A DNA stretch of 64,000 nt from JALORV01 sp963769745 (GTDB lineage Bacteria > Pseudomonadota > Gammaproteobacteria > Burkholderiales > Burkholderiaceae_F): positions 62,001-126,000 of the forward strand of contig CAVYNB010000002.1 of NCBI GenBank assembly GCA_963769745.1, written 5' to 3'. This document shows, one piece after another, positions 16,381 through 27,808 of this stretch. The number at the start of each line of letters is the position of its first letter. The first letter of the stretch is position 1. Both the position numbers and the translations under genes were made by a program. Below the pieces are notes generated by a model. The model was given only the letters and a program-made list of their open reading frames with translations, was not told the origin of the DNA and ran no database searches.

Positions 16381-17505
16381 TCAGTCCCACGACAGCGCGC
16401 CGCCCGATTGATACTCGATCACGCGCGTCTCGAAAAAGTTTCGTTCCTTCTTCAGATCGATCATCTCGCTCATCCACGGGAACGGGTTCTCCTCCTGCGG
16501 GAAGAGCGCCTCGATGCCGATCTGCTGCGCCCTGCGGTTGGCGATGTAGCGCAGGTAACCCTTGAACATCGGCGCGTTCAGGCCCAGCACGCCGCGCGGC
16601 ATCGTGTCTTCCGCGTAGGCGTACTCGAGATCGACGGCCTTCCTGAAAAGGGCCCGGACGTCATCGCGGAACTGCGGTGTCCACAGCCCCGGGTTTTCGA
16701 GCTTGATCTGATTGATCAGGTCGATCCCGAAGTTGCAGTGCATCGACTCGTCGCGCAGGATGTACTGGTACTGCTCGGCAGCCCCGGTCATCTTGTTCTG
16801 GCGGCCCAGAGCAAGGATCTGCGTGAAACCGACGTAGAAGAACAGCCCCTCCATCAGGCAGGCGAAGACAATCAGGCTCTTCAGCAGCGCCTGGTCGCTT
16901 TCCAGCGTCCCGGTCTTGAAGTGAGGATCGGTCAGCGTGTCGATGAACGGGATCAGGAACTCGTCCTTGGCCCGGATCGAGTCGACCTCGTGGTAGGCGT
17001 TGAATATCTCGCCCTCGTCCAGCCCGAGTGACTCGACGATGTACTGGTAGGCGTGGGTGTGGATCGCCTCTTCGAAGGCCTGGCGGAGCAGGAACTGCCG
17101 GCACTCCGGCGCCGTGATGTGGCGGTAGGTGCCGAGCACGATGTTGTTGGCCGCGAGCGAGTCGGCGGTGACGAAGAACCCGAGGTTGCGCTTGACGAGC
17201 CGGCGTTCGTCCTCGGTTAATCCGTTCGGATCCTTCCAGAGCGCGATGTCGCGCGACATGTTCACTTCCTGCGGCATCCAGTGGTTGGCGCAGGTGGCGA
17301 GATATTTATCCCAGGCCCACTTGTACTTGAAGGGCACCAGCTGGTTGACGTCGGTGGCGCCATTGATGATCCGCTTGTCGGCCACGTTGACCCGCCGCAA
17401 CTCGGGCGCCTCGACGGCCGGTCCAGGCTGGACCGGCCGCGCAGCGGCCGCGGGCAGCGTTGGCTTCGAGGCCAGAGGTGCGGTGTTGTCTTCCCACGCC
17501 AGCAT
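16381..17505 (-). CDS. nrdB: Ribonucleoside-diphosphate reductase class Ia, beta subunit
   Basis: 374 aa. Di-iron/tyrosyl-radical subunit. Ligands and radical site are visible by alignment with E. coli NrdB: D115 (FVTADS), E146 and H149 (AFEEAIHTHAY), Y153 as the radical Tyr; further ligands lie in MEGLFFYVGF and ILRDESMHCNFG. The first roughly 35 residues are a Pro/Ala-rich extension. It follows nrdA after 33 bp and is surely cotranscribed with it. Together they reduce NDPs to dNDPs. Confidence 0.96.
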   Translation of the reverse strand: MLAWEDNTAPLASKPTLPAAAARPVQPGPAVEAPELRRVNVADKRIINGATDVNQLVPFKYKWAWDKYLATCANHWMPQEVNMSRDIALWKDPNGLTEDERRLVKRNLGFFVTADSLAANNIVLGTYRHITAPECRQFLLRQAFEEAIHTHAYQYIVESLGLDEGEIFNAYHEVDSIRAKDEFLIPFIDTLTDPHFKTGTLESDQALLKSLIVFACLMEGLFFYVGFTQILALGRQNKMTGAAEQYQYILRDESMHCNFGIDLINQIKLENPGLWTPQFRDDVRALFRKAVDLEYAYAEDTMPRGVLGLNAPMFKGYLRYIANRRAQQIGIEALFPQEENPFPWMSEMIDLKKERNFFETRVIEYQSGGALSWD

Positions 17506-17538
17506 GCTGATCTTCTCCCGTTGACTTTGTGTGGTGCG

Positions 17539-20445
<2,907 letters not shown>

Positions 20446-20657
20446 ACGACCTCCGATTACTGCTAGGCACCCCACGGCGGACTCGCTCTGCCCGCGCTCC
20501 CACGCGCCGACACCACAAGCTATAGCCGCCCCGGCTGTTTCCTTTTTTCGCTCAGCCTCCGCACACGGCGTGACGCCGTTGCGCATGAGGACCCGCTTTC
20601 CGCCGCTTGGCCAAGCCTGCGCCTGCTGTCCGACGGGCATCTTCGACCCGACCGTTG

Positions 20658-20704
20658 CCACAAGATGTTGTGGTCAACCTGCTTGCAGGCACTAGTTTTT
20701 GTGT
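20658..20704 (-). promoter_or_regulatory. Tandem NrdR-box-like operators of nrdAB
   Basis: Two 16-bp imperfect palindromes, ccacaagatgttgtgg (20658-20673) and gcactagtttttgtgt (20689-20704), fit the known NrdR consensus of the form acaCwAtATaTwGtgt. Their centres are 31 bp apart, three helical turns, matching the paired arrangement described for NrdR. They sit just downstream of the -10 element at 20711-20716. Confidence 0.7.
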
Positions 20705-20710
20705 GTGCGC

Positions 20711-20739
20711 ATCATATGAGAAGTTTTTCAGGAGTTCAA
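20711..20739 (-). promoter_or_regulatory. Sigma-70 promoter of nrdAB
   Basis: Minus strand -35 TTGAAC (20734-20739), 17-bp spacer, -10 TATGAT (20711-20716), predicting a start near 20704 and a leader of about 260 nt. The rest of the 374-bp nrdA-ampD gap (20446-20819) shows no gene that I can support. Confidence 0.6.
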
Positions 20740-20819
20740 CCGATGTCGATGCGGCGGCGCACCGTAGAGGGCACGCATGCGCGAAACCGCGCCAAATCAA
20801 CTGCGACAGCGAGTCGGAA

Positions 20820-21383
20820 TCAGCGTGTGAGCAGACGCGACGGAACGTCGAGCCTGCTCCAGCAGAAGAAAGGACCGGGGTCGGTCTTGCGATCGAGCGC
20901 AATGTCGCTGTGTCCGACGATGGCCTCGAGTGGGAACGCCGCGGCGAGCGCCGCGAGCAACGCGTTGAGCGTTACGTACTGCGCGTCGGCATACGGCTCG
21001 AAGTCCGTGCCTTCGAGTTCGACGCCGATCGAGAAGTCATTGCAACGCGCCCGGCCCTTGAACGACGAGGCACCGGCGTGCCAGGCGCGCTCGAGGCAGG
21101 ACACGAACTGCGTGCTCCGCCCCTTGCGATCAATGAAAAAATGGGCCGAGACTCGTGCATCGCGGAGGCGATCGAGGATCGGGTGATCGCCGGCCTGGAT
21201 GCCGTTGGTGAACAGGCGCTCGACCTGGCCGCTGCCATAGCAACCCGGTGGAAGACTGATGTTGTGTAAGACGACGAGCGAGATCACCGTGCCGGTCGGG
21301 CGGGCGTCGCAATTCGGCGATGGGAGGCGACGCGCGGACGCGACCCAGCCATCCGCACCGACGCTGAAGACCGACGGCGCCAT
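20820..21383 (-). CDS. ampD: 1,6-anhydro-N-acetylmuramyl-L-alanine amidase
   Basis: 187 aa, normal length. Cytoplasmic zinc amidase that cleaves anhydro-muropeptides during murein recycling and so lowers the AmpR-activating signal. Zinc ligands by alignment with AmpD: H40 (SLVVLHNISLP), H158 and D168 (VGHSDIALDRKTDPGP); catalytic Glu in IGVELEG. No signal peptide, so AmpD rather than a periplasmic AmiD type. It lies 53 bp after pilR on the same strand. Confidence 0.94.
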   Translation of the reverse strand: MAPSVFSVGADGWVASARRLPSPNCDARPTGTVISLVVLHNISLPPGCYGSGQVERLFTNGIQAGDHPILDRLRDARVSAHFFIDRKGRSTQFVSCLERAWHAGASSFKGRARCNDFSIGVELEGTDFEPYADAQYVTLNALLAALAAAFPLEAIVGHSDIALDRKTDPGPFFCWSRLDVPSRLLTR

Positions 21384-21436
21384 CCCTGATCAGCAGTGCT
21401 CGTCGATGACGGCACAGCCCGAGGGGCGACAGCGTC

Positions 21437-22915
21437 TCACTTGATGTCGAGCCGCTGCATCCGATAGCGCAACTGGCGGAACGTGATGCCGAGCAGCTGC
21501 GCGGCCGCGGTGCGGTTGTAGCGAGTCTTTGCGAGCGCCGCACGGATGGCATTGCGTTCGTGCTCATCGAGAAACGCGGGCAAGGAGGTCGGGATACCGT
21601 CGACAAGGTCATAGACCGCCTCCCCGCCCTGACCCAGGGCCTCATCCGGTGACGCAGCCACATCGTCGGCCGGTGCCGGCTCGGCATCCAGCGCCAGGTC
21701 GACCTCTCCCGGGAGCAGCAGGTCATCGGCCATCAGCACATCGTCGCCGGCCAGCGCCACCGCGCGCTCGAGGATGTTTTCGAGTTCGCGTACGTTGCCC
21801 GGGAAGCGGTAACGCTTGAGCGCCGCCAGTGCCGCCGGCGAAAGACGCGTCACGGGACCCTGAGTACGTTCGGCGATGCGGCGAAGAATGGCATTCGCGA
21901 GCATCTCGACGTCCTCGAGCCGGTCGCGCAGCGGCGGCACTCTGAGCTCGATGACATTGAGTCGGTAAAAGAGATCCTGCCGGAAGCGGCCGCTCGCGAC
22001 CAGCGCCGCGAGGTCCTGGTGGGTCGCACTGACCAGTCGCACGTCCACCGAATCTTCTGTCGGAGACCCGACCTTGCGGACGCGACGTTCCTGGATCGCT
22101 CGCAGCAACTTGACCTGCATCGCCAGCGGCAGGTCGGCAACCTCGTCGAGGAACAGCGTGCCTCCCGCGGCGGCCTGGAAAAAGCCGTCGCGATCGCGCT
22201 CCGCGCCGGTGAAGGCTCCCTTGCGATAGCCGAAGAACTCGGCCTCCATCAGGGTCTCCGGGATGGCGCCGCAGTTCACGGCAACAAACGGTTGCGTTCG
22301 CCGCGCCGACAGATCGTGGATTGCACGGGCAGCAAGTTCCTTGCCGCTGCCCGACTCGCCGCAGATCGCCACCGGCGCCATGCTGCGAGCCAGTCGCTCG
22401 ATGAGCGCCCGCATCTGCTGCATCGCCGGCGTCGTGCCGACCAGACGGGCCAGTGCCGGCAATGTGTCGGCGGTCCGCGCGGCCGCCTCCGGCGTGAGGC
22501 TCCCGGTCGCATCACGCACCGCCGAACGAACCAGGTGGCGCAATTGATCCAGGTCGACCGGCTTGGTCAGGTAGTCGAACGCGCCCGCCTTCAGCGCGGC
22601 CACCGCGTTTTCGGCACTACCGTATGCCGTGATGACCGCGATCGGCGGGCCTGAGGTCTGCGCCACTTCTCGCACCAGCTCGAGACCAGTGCCATCGGGC
22701 AGCCGCATGTCGGTCAGGCACAGCGCGTAGTGATTCTGAGCAAGCAGCGAGCGCGCCGCCGACACTGACTCGGCCGTGTCGACATCGAGGCCCAGTCGCA
22801 CCAGCGTCAGCGACAGCAATTCGCGCAGGTCGGCCTCATCGTCGACGACGAGGACGGCCGGGGATCGGCGCGGCGACGCCGTTCTCGTGGCTTCAGAGTG
22901 CAGCGGCTCGTTCAT
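21437..22915 (-). CDS. pilR: Sigma-54-dependent response regulator PilR
   Basis: 492 aa from ATG at 22915. Receiver domain (about 20-135; PAVLVVDDEADLRELL, phospho-Asp in LCLTDMRLPDG). AAA+ domain with Walker A GESGSGKELAARAIH and the sigma-54 contact loop GAFTGA. C-terminal Fis-type helix-turn-helix with TAAAQLLGITFRQLRYRMQRL, very like PilR. It activates pilin transcription in Pseudomonas-type systems. The start overlaps the pilS stop by 4 bp. A longer reading upstream only runs through pilS. Confidence 0.93.
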   Translation of the reverse strand: MNEPLHSEATRTASPRRSPAVLVVDDEADLRELLSLTLVRLGLDVDTAESVSAARSLLAQNHYALCLTDMRLPDGTGLELVREVAQTSGPPIAVITAYGSAENAVAALKAGAFDYLTKPVDLDQLRHLVRSAVRDATGSLTPEAAARTADTLPALARLVGTTPAMQQMRALIERLARSMAPVAICGESGSGKELAARAIHDLSARRTQPFVAVNCGAIPETLMEAEFFGYRKGAFTGAERDRDGFFQAAAGGTLFLDEVADLPLAMQVKLLRAIQERRVRKVGSPTEDSVDVRLVSATHQDLAALVASGRFRQDLFYRLNVIELRVPPLRDRLEDVEMLANAILRRIAERTQGPVTRLSPAALAALKRYRFPGNVRELENILERAVALAGDDVLMADDLLLPGEVDLALDAEPAPADDVAASPDEALGQGGEAVYDLVDGIPTSLPAFLDEHERNAIRAALAKTRYNRTAAAQLLGITFRQLRYRMQRLDIK

Positions 22916-24619
22916 CGCACCGGGATCGTATCCAGGAAGCCATGCAGGCTCGCATCGGCCTTCGAGCCCAACCCGAAGCGCAGCAGGAACCCGTCGCGCG
23001 AGCTGCCGTCGACTTCGCGCCGCGATGCATAGGTCAGGTCGGCACGATTCGTGACGCAGAATTCCCGCGCCAGGTACAAGCCCAGGCCGGTGCCCTGGTT
23101 GCGCGTCGTGAAGAATGGCTCGAACAGCCCCGTGCGCGCCTCGAACGGCACACCTGGGCCATCGTCGAGCACCCAGAGCTGGGGACGATCGCCTTCCGGT
23201 GCAGGCTCCACGACCAGGCACACACAGCCTGATCCACCGCTGGCATAACGCAACGCGTTATCAACCAGGTTGTACAGCACCTGCCGCAGGTGAGACTGCT
23301 CGAACTTGACACGCTGGTCGGGCGCAAGCTGGGCTTCGATCGTCGACGCCGCCAGGCCGCGATCGCGCTCGAACTCGGCCAGGAACTCGCGGACGAAGTC
23401 CGCGAGTGCGATCTCGTCGCCCAGCGGCGGCTCGCGACGCGCGACGCGCAGCACGTCCTCGACCAGTCGATTCAGCCGGTGCGTGTTCTCGCGCACGATC
23501 GCCGCGAGGCGCTTGAGGACAGGATCGCGTGCGTCCTCGTTCAGCAACTGACCGGCGTTGCTGATGGCCGCCAGTGGATTGCGGATCTCGTGCGCAATGG
23601 ATGCCGTCAGCCGGCCCATCGCGGCGAGCTTCAGCTGCTGCGCCCGGTCCTCCACATCGCGCACGTCTTCGATGAAGATGACGAACTCGTCGGTCGATGG
23701 CGACGTGGGTCGCGCAAACCGCGCCCGCAGCCGTGACTCGGGCGCCACTGCCGCGCCGTTTTCCCCGGTCGGCACGATCGTGTTCGACCACAGGCCCTCG
23801 CTGCGGCCGCCTTCACTCCAGGCTGAAAATGCGACCGCCAGCTCGCTCGCTCCGGCAATGTCCGCCAGACGCTCGCCGGTCAGCTGAGCCGTCGAGTCCA
23901 GGCCCAGCATGCGCCGCGCCGACCGGTTATTCGCACGCACGCGACCCGTGCGATCGACCACGATGACACCCTCGTCCATCTGCGCAATGACGAGACGGTT
24001 GATCGCCAGCTGGTTCTGCAGGTCACGGCCACGACTTCGCGCCAGCTTCTCCTGGCTGGCCAGGCGGGCGCTGAGCGCACGCAGCAGTGCCGACACTGCA
24101 AATAGCGCCGCGCCAAAGATGCCGGCCTGGAACAGCAGCGAGTCGCTTCCTTCCGGCGCAAAGGTGCGTAGGCCGGCGTCGATCAGTATCGCCAGCACCG
24201 CAATGGAACACACGAAAAAGACCTGCAGCGGTGGCAGCAGCAGCGATGCACCGGCCAGCGGGAGCAGATAGAGGATCACCCAACCCGACGCCACACCTCC
24301 GCCGGAAATGACCAGTGTGGTCACCGCCGCCAGATCGAGCGCCAACTGCCCGAACACCTGCGGCATGAAGTGCCGGTGCCAGTACAACGCCAGGCCGGCG
24401 AAGACCGCCGAGGCTCCGAAGTAGGCCAGTGACATCAGGAGCCCCGAGTGCATGCCTGCGGCTACCCCGGAGCGCCCGGACGCCGAGGGCTGCGGCGCCC
24501 AGCACGAGTGCACTGGCGACGATCACGCGTGTCGTCGCAAAGTATTCGAGCGTGCGCCATGGCGCATCGTCCGGCTCGCTGGTGACGCGTTCCTGGACTG
24601 CCGGCTCGAGCGCGGACAT
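22912..24619 (-). CDS. pilS: Sensor histidine kinase PilS (frameshifted)
   Basis: Membrane sensor partner of PilR. The N-terminus MSALEPAVQERVTSEPDDAP with WRTLEYFATTRVIVASALV (first helix) lies in one frame. From about 24464-24475 the continuation GVAAGMHSGLLMSLAYFG and further helices, a PAS region (about NRLVIAQMDEGVIVVDRTG), the H-box ASIAHEIRNPLAA, the N-box NLVDNALRYA and the G-boxes DDGPGVP / GTGLGLYL are in another. Dropping one base in the CCCCGG run joins them into 568 aa with the usual six-helix input domain. If the shift is real, translation could only begin inside the membrane domain. Confidence 0.85.
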
Positions 24620-24627
24620 CGGAGCGT

Positions 24628-24861
24628 TCAGGACGAAGGACCGCGCTGCCGATGCTCTTCAGAGCAGAAGAAGCGATCGCCGGCCGGCAGGGCATCCAGC
24701 CGTGGCAGGTGCAGGCCACAGTGGGCGCAGCTGACCATGGCCTGTGGTGCCGGCACCTTGTCGCTGCGTGTCGATGCGGCGCGGTCCGACGAAGCGCGCA
24801 GCCAACGCCACCCGACATAAGCTGCAACGGCAAGCAGAAGGAAGAAGACAAAGCGACTCAT
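24628..24861 (-). CDS. PP0621-like small membrane-anchored protein
   Basis: 77 aa from ATG at 24861. N-terminal membrane helix (FVFFLLLAVAAYVGWRWL), then a small Cys/His cluster: MVSCAHCGLHLPR, and FFCSEEHRQRG at the end, a probable treble-clef-like zinc site. Homologues of this form are often found beside pilSR and a ccsA-like gene in Gammaproteobacteria, but their function is unknown. The start overlaps the upstream gene's stop (TGATG). Confidence 0.8.
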   Translation of the reverse strand: MSRFVFFLLLAVAAYVGWRWLRASSDRAASTRSDKVPAPQAMVSCAHCGLHLPRLDALPAGDRFFCSEEHRQRGPSS

Positions 24862-25700
24862 CACACGCGTCCCAGCAGGACTTCCATGACAAACCGGCTG
24901 CCGACGTACGCCAGCATCAGCATGGCGAAGCCGATCAGTGTCCAGCGCAATGCCGTGCGCCCGCGCCAGCCAAAAGACAGCCGCCCTACAAGCAAGCCGC
25001 CGAACACCAGCCATGCGGCGATCGTGAACACCGACTTGTGGTCCCAGCGTAGCGGCTGGCCAAAGGTCTGTTCCGAGAAAAAGACCCCGCTCACCAGCGT
25101 TGCCGTCAGCAACACGAACCCGGCGGTGATCAGCCGGAACAGCACCGTTTCCATTGCGAGCAACGGCGGCAGGCGATTGAGGAAACGCGCCAGCGGCGTG
25201 CGCTCCGTCATCAGGTCGCCGTGCAGGCGGCGGTCCATCGTCGCCATCAGCAGGGCCTGCACGGCCGCGATCGTCAGCAGGCTGTAGGCAAGAATGGCCA
25301 ACACCAGGTGCAGGCGGAACACGATGGACGCCGTCGCCGGCCCCAGCACCGACCCGGGAAAGATCAACGGCAGACCTGAAAACACCGCCGCCAGCGGCAA
25401 CACCAGCAACAGCAGTCCGCGCGACGCCGAGAAATAGCTTTCGGCCCAGACGATCAGAACGGTCAGCCAGAGCGTGGCCGACAAGGCGTGCGCAAAACCG
25501 AAGTGAAACTGCTCGGGACCGATGATGGTCTGCCATAACAGCATCCCGTGCAGACCGAACGCTATGGCCAGCGCCCCGCTGGGCCAGGCGGGCAATCGCT
25601 CGGCGTGACTGCTGAGCGTGCCCCACTCGCGCCACGCGACAAGCAGATAGAGCGCGGCGACGGCGCCGTACAATACGAGCCATTCGGAGCGCAGTGGCAT
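24861..25700 (-). CDS. CcsA/YpjD-family cytochrome c assembly-like membrane protein
   Basis: 279 aa, about eight hydrophobic helices. Late in the protein it carries WDHKSVFTIAAWLVFGGLL, the W-D-H-K form of the conserved CcsA/YpjD motif, with other His in FGLHGML and FRLHLVLA. CcsA proteins move or hold haem for cytochrome c maturation, but YpjD-type single genes next to ffh are widespread in proteobacteria and uncharacterised. It is divergent from ffh with only 45 bp between start codons. Confidence 0.88.
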   Translation of the reverse strand: MPLRSEWLVLYGAVAALYLLVAWREWGTLSSHAERLPAWPSGALAIAFGLHGMLLWQTIIGPEQFHFGFAHALSATLWLTVLIVWAESYFSASRGLLLLVLPLAAVFSGLPLIFPGSVLGPATASIVFRLHLVLAILAYSLLTIAAVQALLMATMDRRLHGDLMTERTPLARFLNRLPPLLAMETVLFRLITAGFVLLTATLVSGVFFSEQTFGQPLRWDHKSVFTIAAWLVFGGLLVGRLSFGWRGRTALRWTLIGFAMLMLAYVGSRFVMEVLLGRV

Positions 25701-25745
25701 GAGAATTTATACCACGCGTCCGCACGACACTCCCTCCGCAAGCAC

Positions 25746-27134
25746 ATGCTGGAACAGCTGACCACCAAGCTGGCGCGCGTCGTCAAGACCATGCGCGGCC
25801 AGGCTCGTCTCACCGAGCAGAACATGCAGGACATGCTGCGCGAGGTGCGCGTGGCCCTGCTTGAAGCTGACGTCGCGCTGCCCGTGGTGCGCGACTTCGT
25901 CGCGCGCATCAAGGAGCAGGCGCTCGGCGAAGAAGTCGTCGGCAGCCTGACACCCGGACAGGCGCTGGTCGGCGTCGTGCAGCGCGAGCTCACGCTGCTG
26001 ATCGGCGGCGATCTTCCCGAAGCGCAGTGCGACCTCAGCCTGGCAACGCAACCGCCGGCGGTGATCCTGCTGGCCGGCTTGCAGGGCGCGGGCAAGACCA
26101 CCACCGCGGGCAAGCTTGCGCGCTGGCTGCTGTCGGAGCGCAAGAAAAAGGTGCTGCTCGTTTCGACCGACGTCTACCGCCCGGCGGCGATCGAACAGTT
26201 GCGCACCGTTGCCGCGCAGGCCGAGGCCGCGTTCTTTGCGTCCGCAGCCGGGGAAGCGCCGCTCGACATCGCGGCGCGTGCGCTCGACCATGCCAAGCGG
26301 CAGTTTTTCGATGTCCTGATCGTCGATACGGCCGGTCGCCTCGCCATCGACGAGGCCATGATGCAGGAGGTGGCCGCGCTCGAGAAGCAGCTGAATCCGA
26401 TCGAGACGCTGTTCGTCGTCGACGCGATGCAGGGTCAGGACGCGGTGAATACCGCCAAGGCGTTCGCTGATCGGCTGCCACTGACCGGCGTCATCCTCAC
26501 CAAGCTTGACGGCGATTCGCGCGGCGGCGCGGCACTGTCGGTGCGGCAGATCACCGGGCGACCGATCAAGTTTGTCGGCGTGGGCGAAAAACTGTCCGGC
26601 TTCGAGCGCTTCAACCCGGCCGGCATGGCCGGCCGCATCCTCGGCATGGGCGACATCGTCGCGCTGGTCGAGGATGTCAAGAAGGCGGTCGATGTCGACA
26701 GCGCGCAGAAGTTCGCCAAGCGCATGCAGGCCGGCGAGCGCTTCGACCTGAATGATTTCCGCGAGCAGGTCGGCCAGATGCGCAAGATGGGTGGACTGGC
26801 CGGCCTGGTCGACAAGCTGCCGGCCCAGTTCGCGCAGGCGGCGGGCCAGATGAATGCCGCGGACAGCGAGAAGCAGATCCGGCGCATCGAAGGCATCATC
26901 TCGTCCATGACCCCGGGCGAGCGCGCGAAGCCGGAACTGATCAAGGCCTCACGCAAGCGCCGCATCGCCACCGGTGCGGGAGTACCGGTGCAGGAAGTCA
27001 ATCGACTCCTCAATCAGTTCGAGCAGATGCAGTCGATGATGAAGCAGATGAAGAAGGGCGGCCTCGCGAAGATGATGCGCGGCCTCGGCGGCATGCGCGG
27101 CCTGCCCGGCATGCCGGGACTCCCGAAACGCTAG
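25746..27134 (+). CDS. ffh: Signal recognition particle protein Ffh
   Basis: 462 aa. SRP54 GTPase that binds signal sequences and 4.5S RNA and delivers ribosomes to FtsY. N domain MLEQLTTKLARVVKTMRGQARLTE; G domain with GLQGAGKTTTAGKLA, DTAGRLAIDE and TKLDGDSRGGAALS; Met-rich M domain with SMTPGERAKP, ASRKRRIATGAGVPVQEVNRLL and a Gly/Met tail ending PGLPKR. The ATG at 25746 begins the conserved N helix; an earlier in-frame start would overlap the divergent gene. Confidence 0.96.
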   Translation: MLEQLTTKLARVVKTMRGQARLTEQNMQDMLREVRVALLEADVALPVVRDFVARIKEQALGEEVVGSLTPGQALVGVVQRELTLLIGGDLPEAQCDLSLATQPPAVILLAGLQGAGKTTTAGKLARWLLSERKKKVLLVSTDVYRPAAIEQLRTVAAQAEAAFFASAAGEAPLDIAARALDHAKRQFFDVLIVDTAGRLAIDEAMMQEVAALEKQLNPIETLFVVDAMQGQDAVNTAKAFADRLPLTGVILTKLDGDSRGGAALSVRQITGRPIKFVGVGEKLSGFERFNPAGMAGRILGMGDIVALVEDVKKAVDVDSAQKFAKRMQAGERFDLNDFREQVGQMRKMGGLAGLVDKLPAQFAQAAGQMNAADSEKQIRRIEGIISSMTPGERAKPELIKASRKRRIATGAGVPVQEVNRLLNQFEQMQSMMKQMKKGGLAKMMRGLGGMRGLPGMPGLPKR

Positions 27135-27135
27135 C

Positions 27136-27808
27136 TCAGACGCGGGGTATCGAAACCGGTGGCGGCGGGGTCGGCCGCGCCGGCGCGTCGTAGTGCCAGC
27201 GCCCCTTCCACGCCGCGTGTACGGCATTCGGATAGGACGGCCCGACCGCGGCTGCCGTTGTACCGGCCGAGCGCCATGTAGAGGTCGCCCTTCTCGATAT
27301 CGAGGTAGTGCCTCAGGATCACGCTGCCGTAGCGTAAGTTGGCCCGCATCTCGAACAGTCGGCGCGGCTCGCCATCGCCGATGAGCCGCGACCAGAACGG
27401 CATCACCTGCATGTAGCCGCGCGCACCGGCCACCGACACAGCGTACTTGCGAAAATTGCTCTCGACCGTGATCAGCCCCAGCACCAGTTGCCGATCAAGA
27501 CCTGCGCGCGTGGCTTCATAGTCGAGTGTCTTGAGGAATTCGACGCGGGCCTCGTAGTCGCCGATGCGACCCTTGAGGCGTTCGGACATCTCGCCCAGCC
27601 AGGCCAGGTAGGCGAGGCGTTCATCCATGGTAGCGAAGGTCCGCTCGGGCGGTCGGCTGTCCGCGATCTGGGTTGCGAGCGCCACCTGCACTGCGTCGGC
27701 CAGCGGTTCGTACTTCTGTGCTCCCGCCTGGGCTCGCGGCGGCGCGAACGCCAATGCGCCAGCCAGCAGCAGGATGCCGCGCCGAGTCGGGCTTGGGGAA
27801 TCGGTCAC
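27136..27808 (-). CDS. Soluble lytic transglycosylase, SLT domain (frameshifted)
   Basis: Signal peptide (TRRGILLLAGALAFAPPRAQA) directs it to the periplasm. The SLT domain has the catalytic Glu in GLITVESNFRKYAV, then GARGYMQVMPFW, ANLRYGSVILRHYL and ALGRYNGSRGR. Just after this the frame breaks. In the next frame the expected ending PSYPNAVHAAWKGRW continues to a TGA at 27136-27138. One extra G in the GGG at about 27238-27243 explains it; corrected length 223 aa. Read literally, the gene would end at 27131 with an unrelated 40-residue tail. Cleaves the MurNAc-GlcNAc bond to 1,6-anhydro products. Confidence 0.87.

Noticed and set aside
22912..24513. pilS starting at an internal Met without a frameshift
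   Set aside because: The other frame upstream encodes a convincing PilS N-terminus and first membrane helix, so one frameshifted gene fits better.
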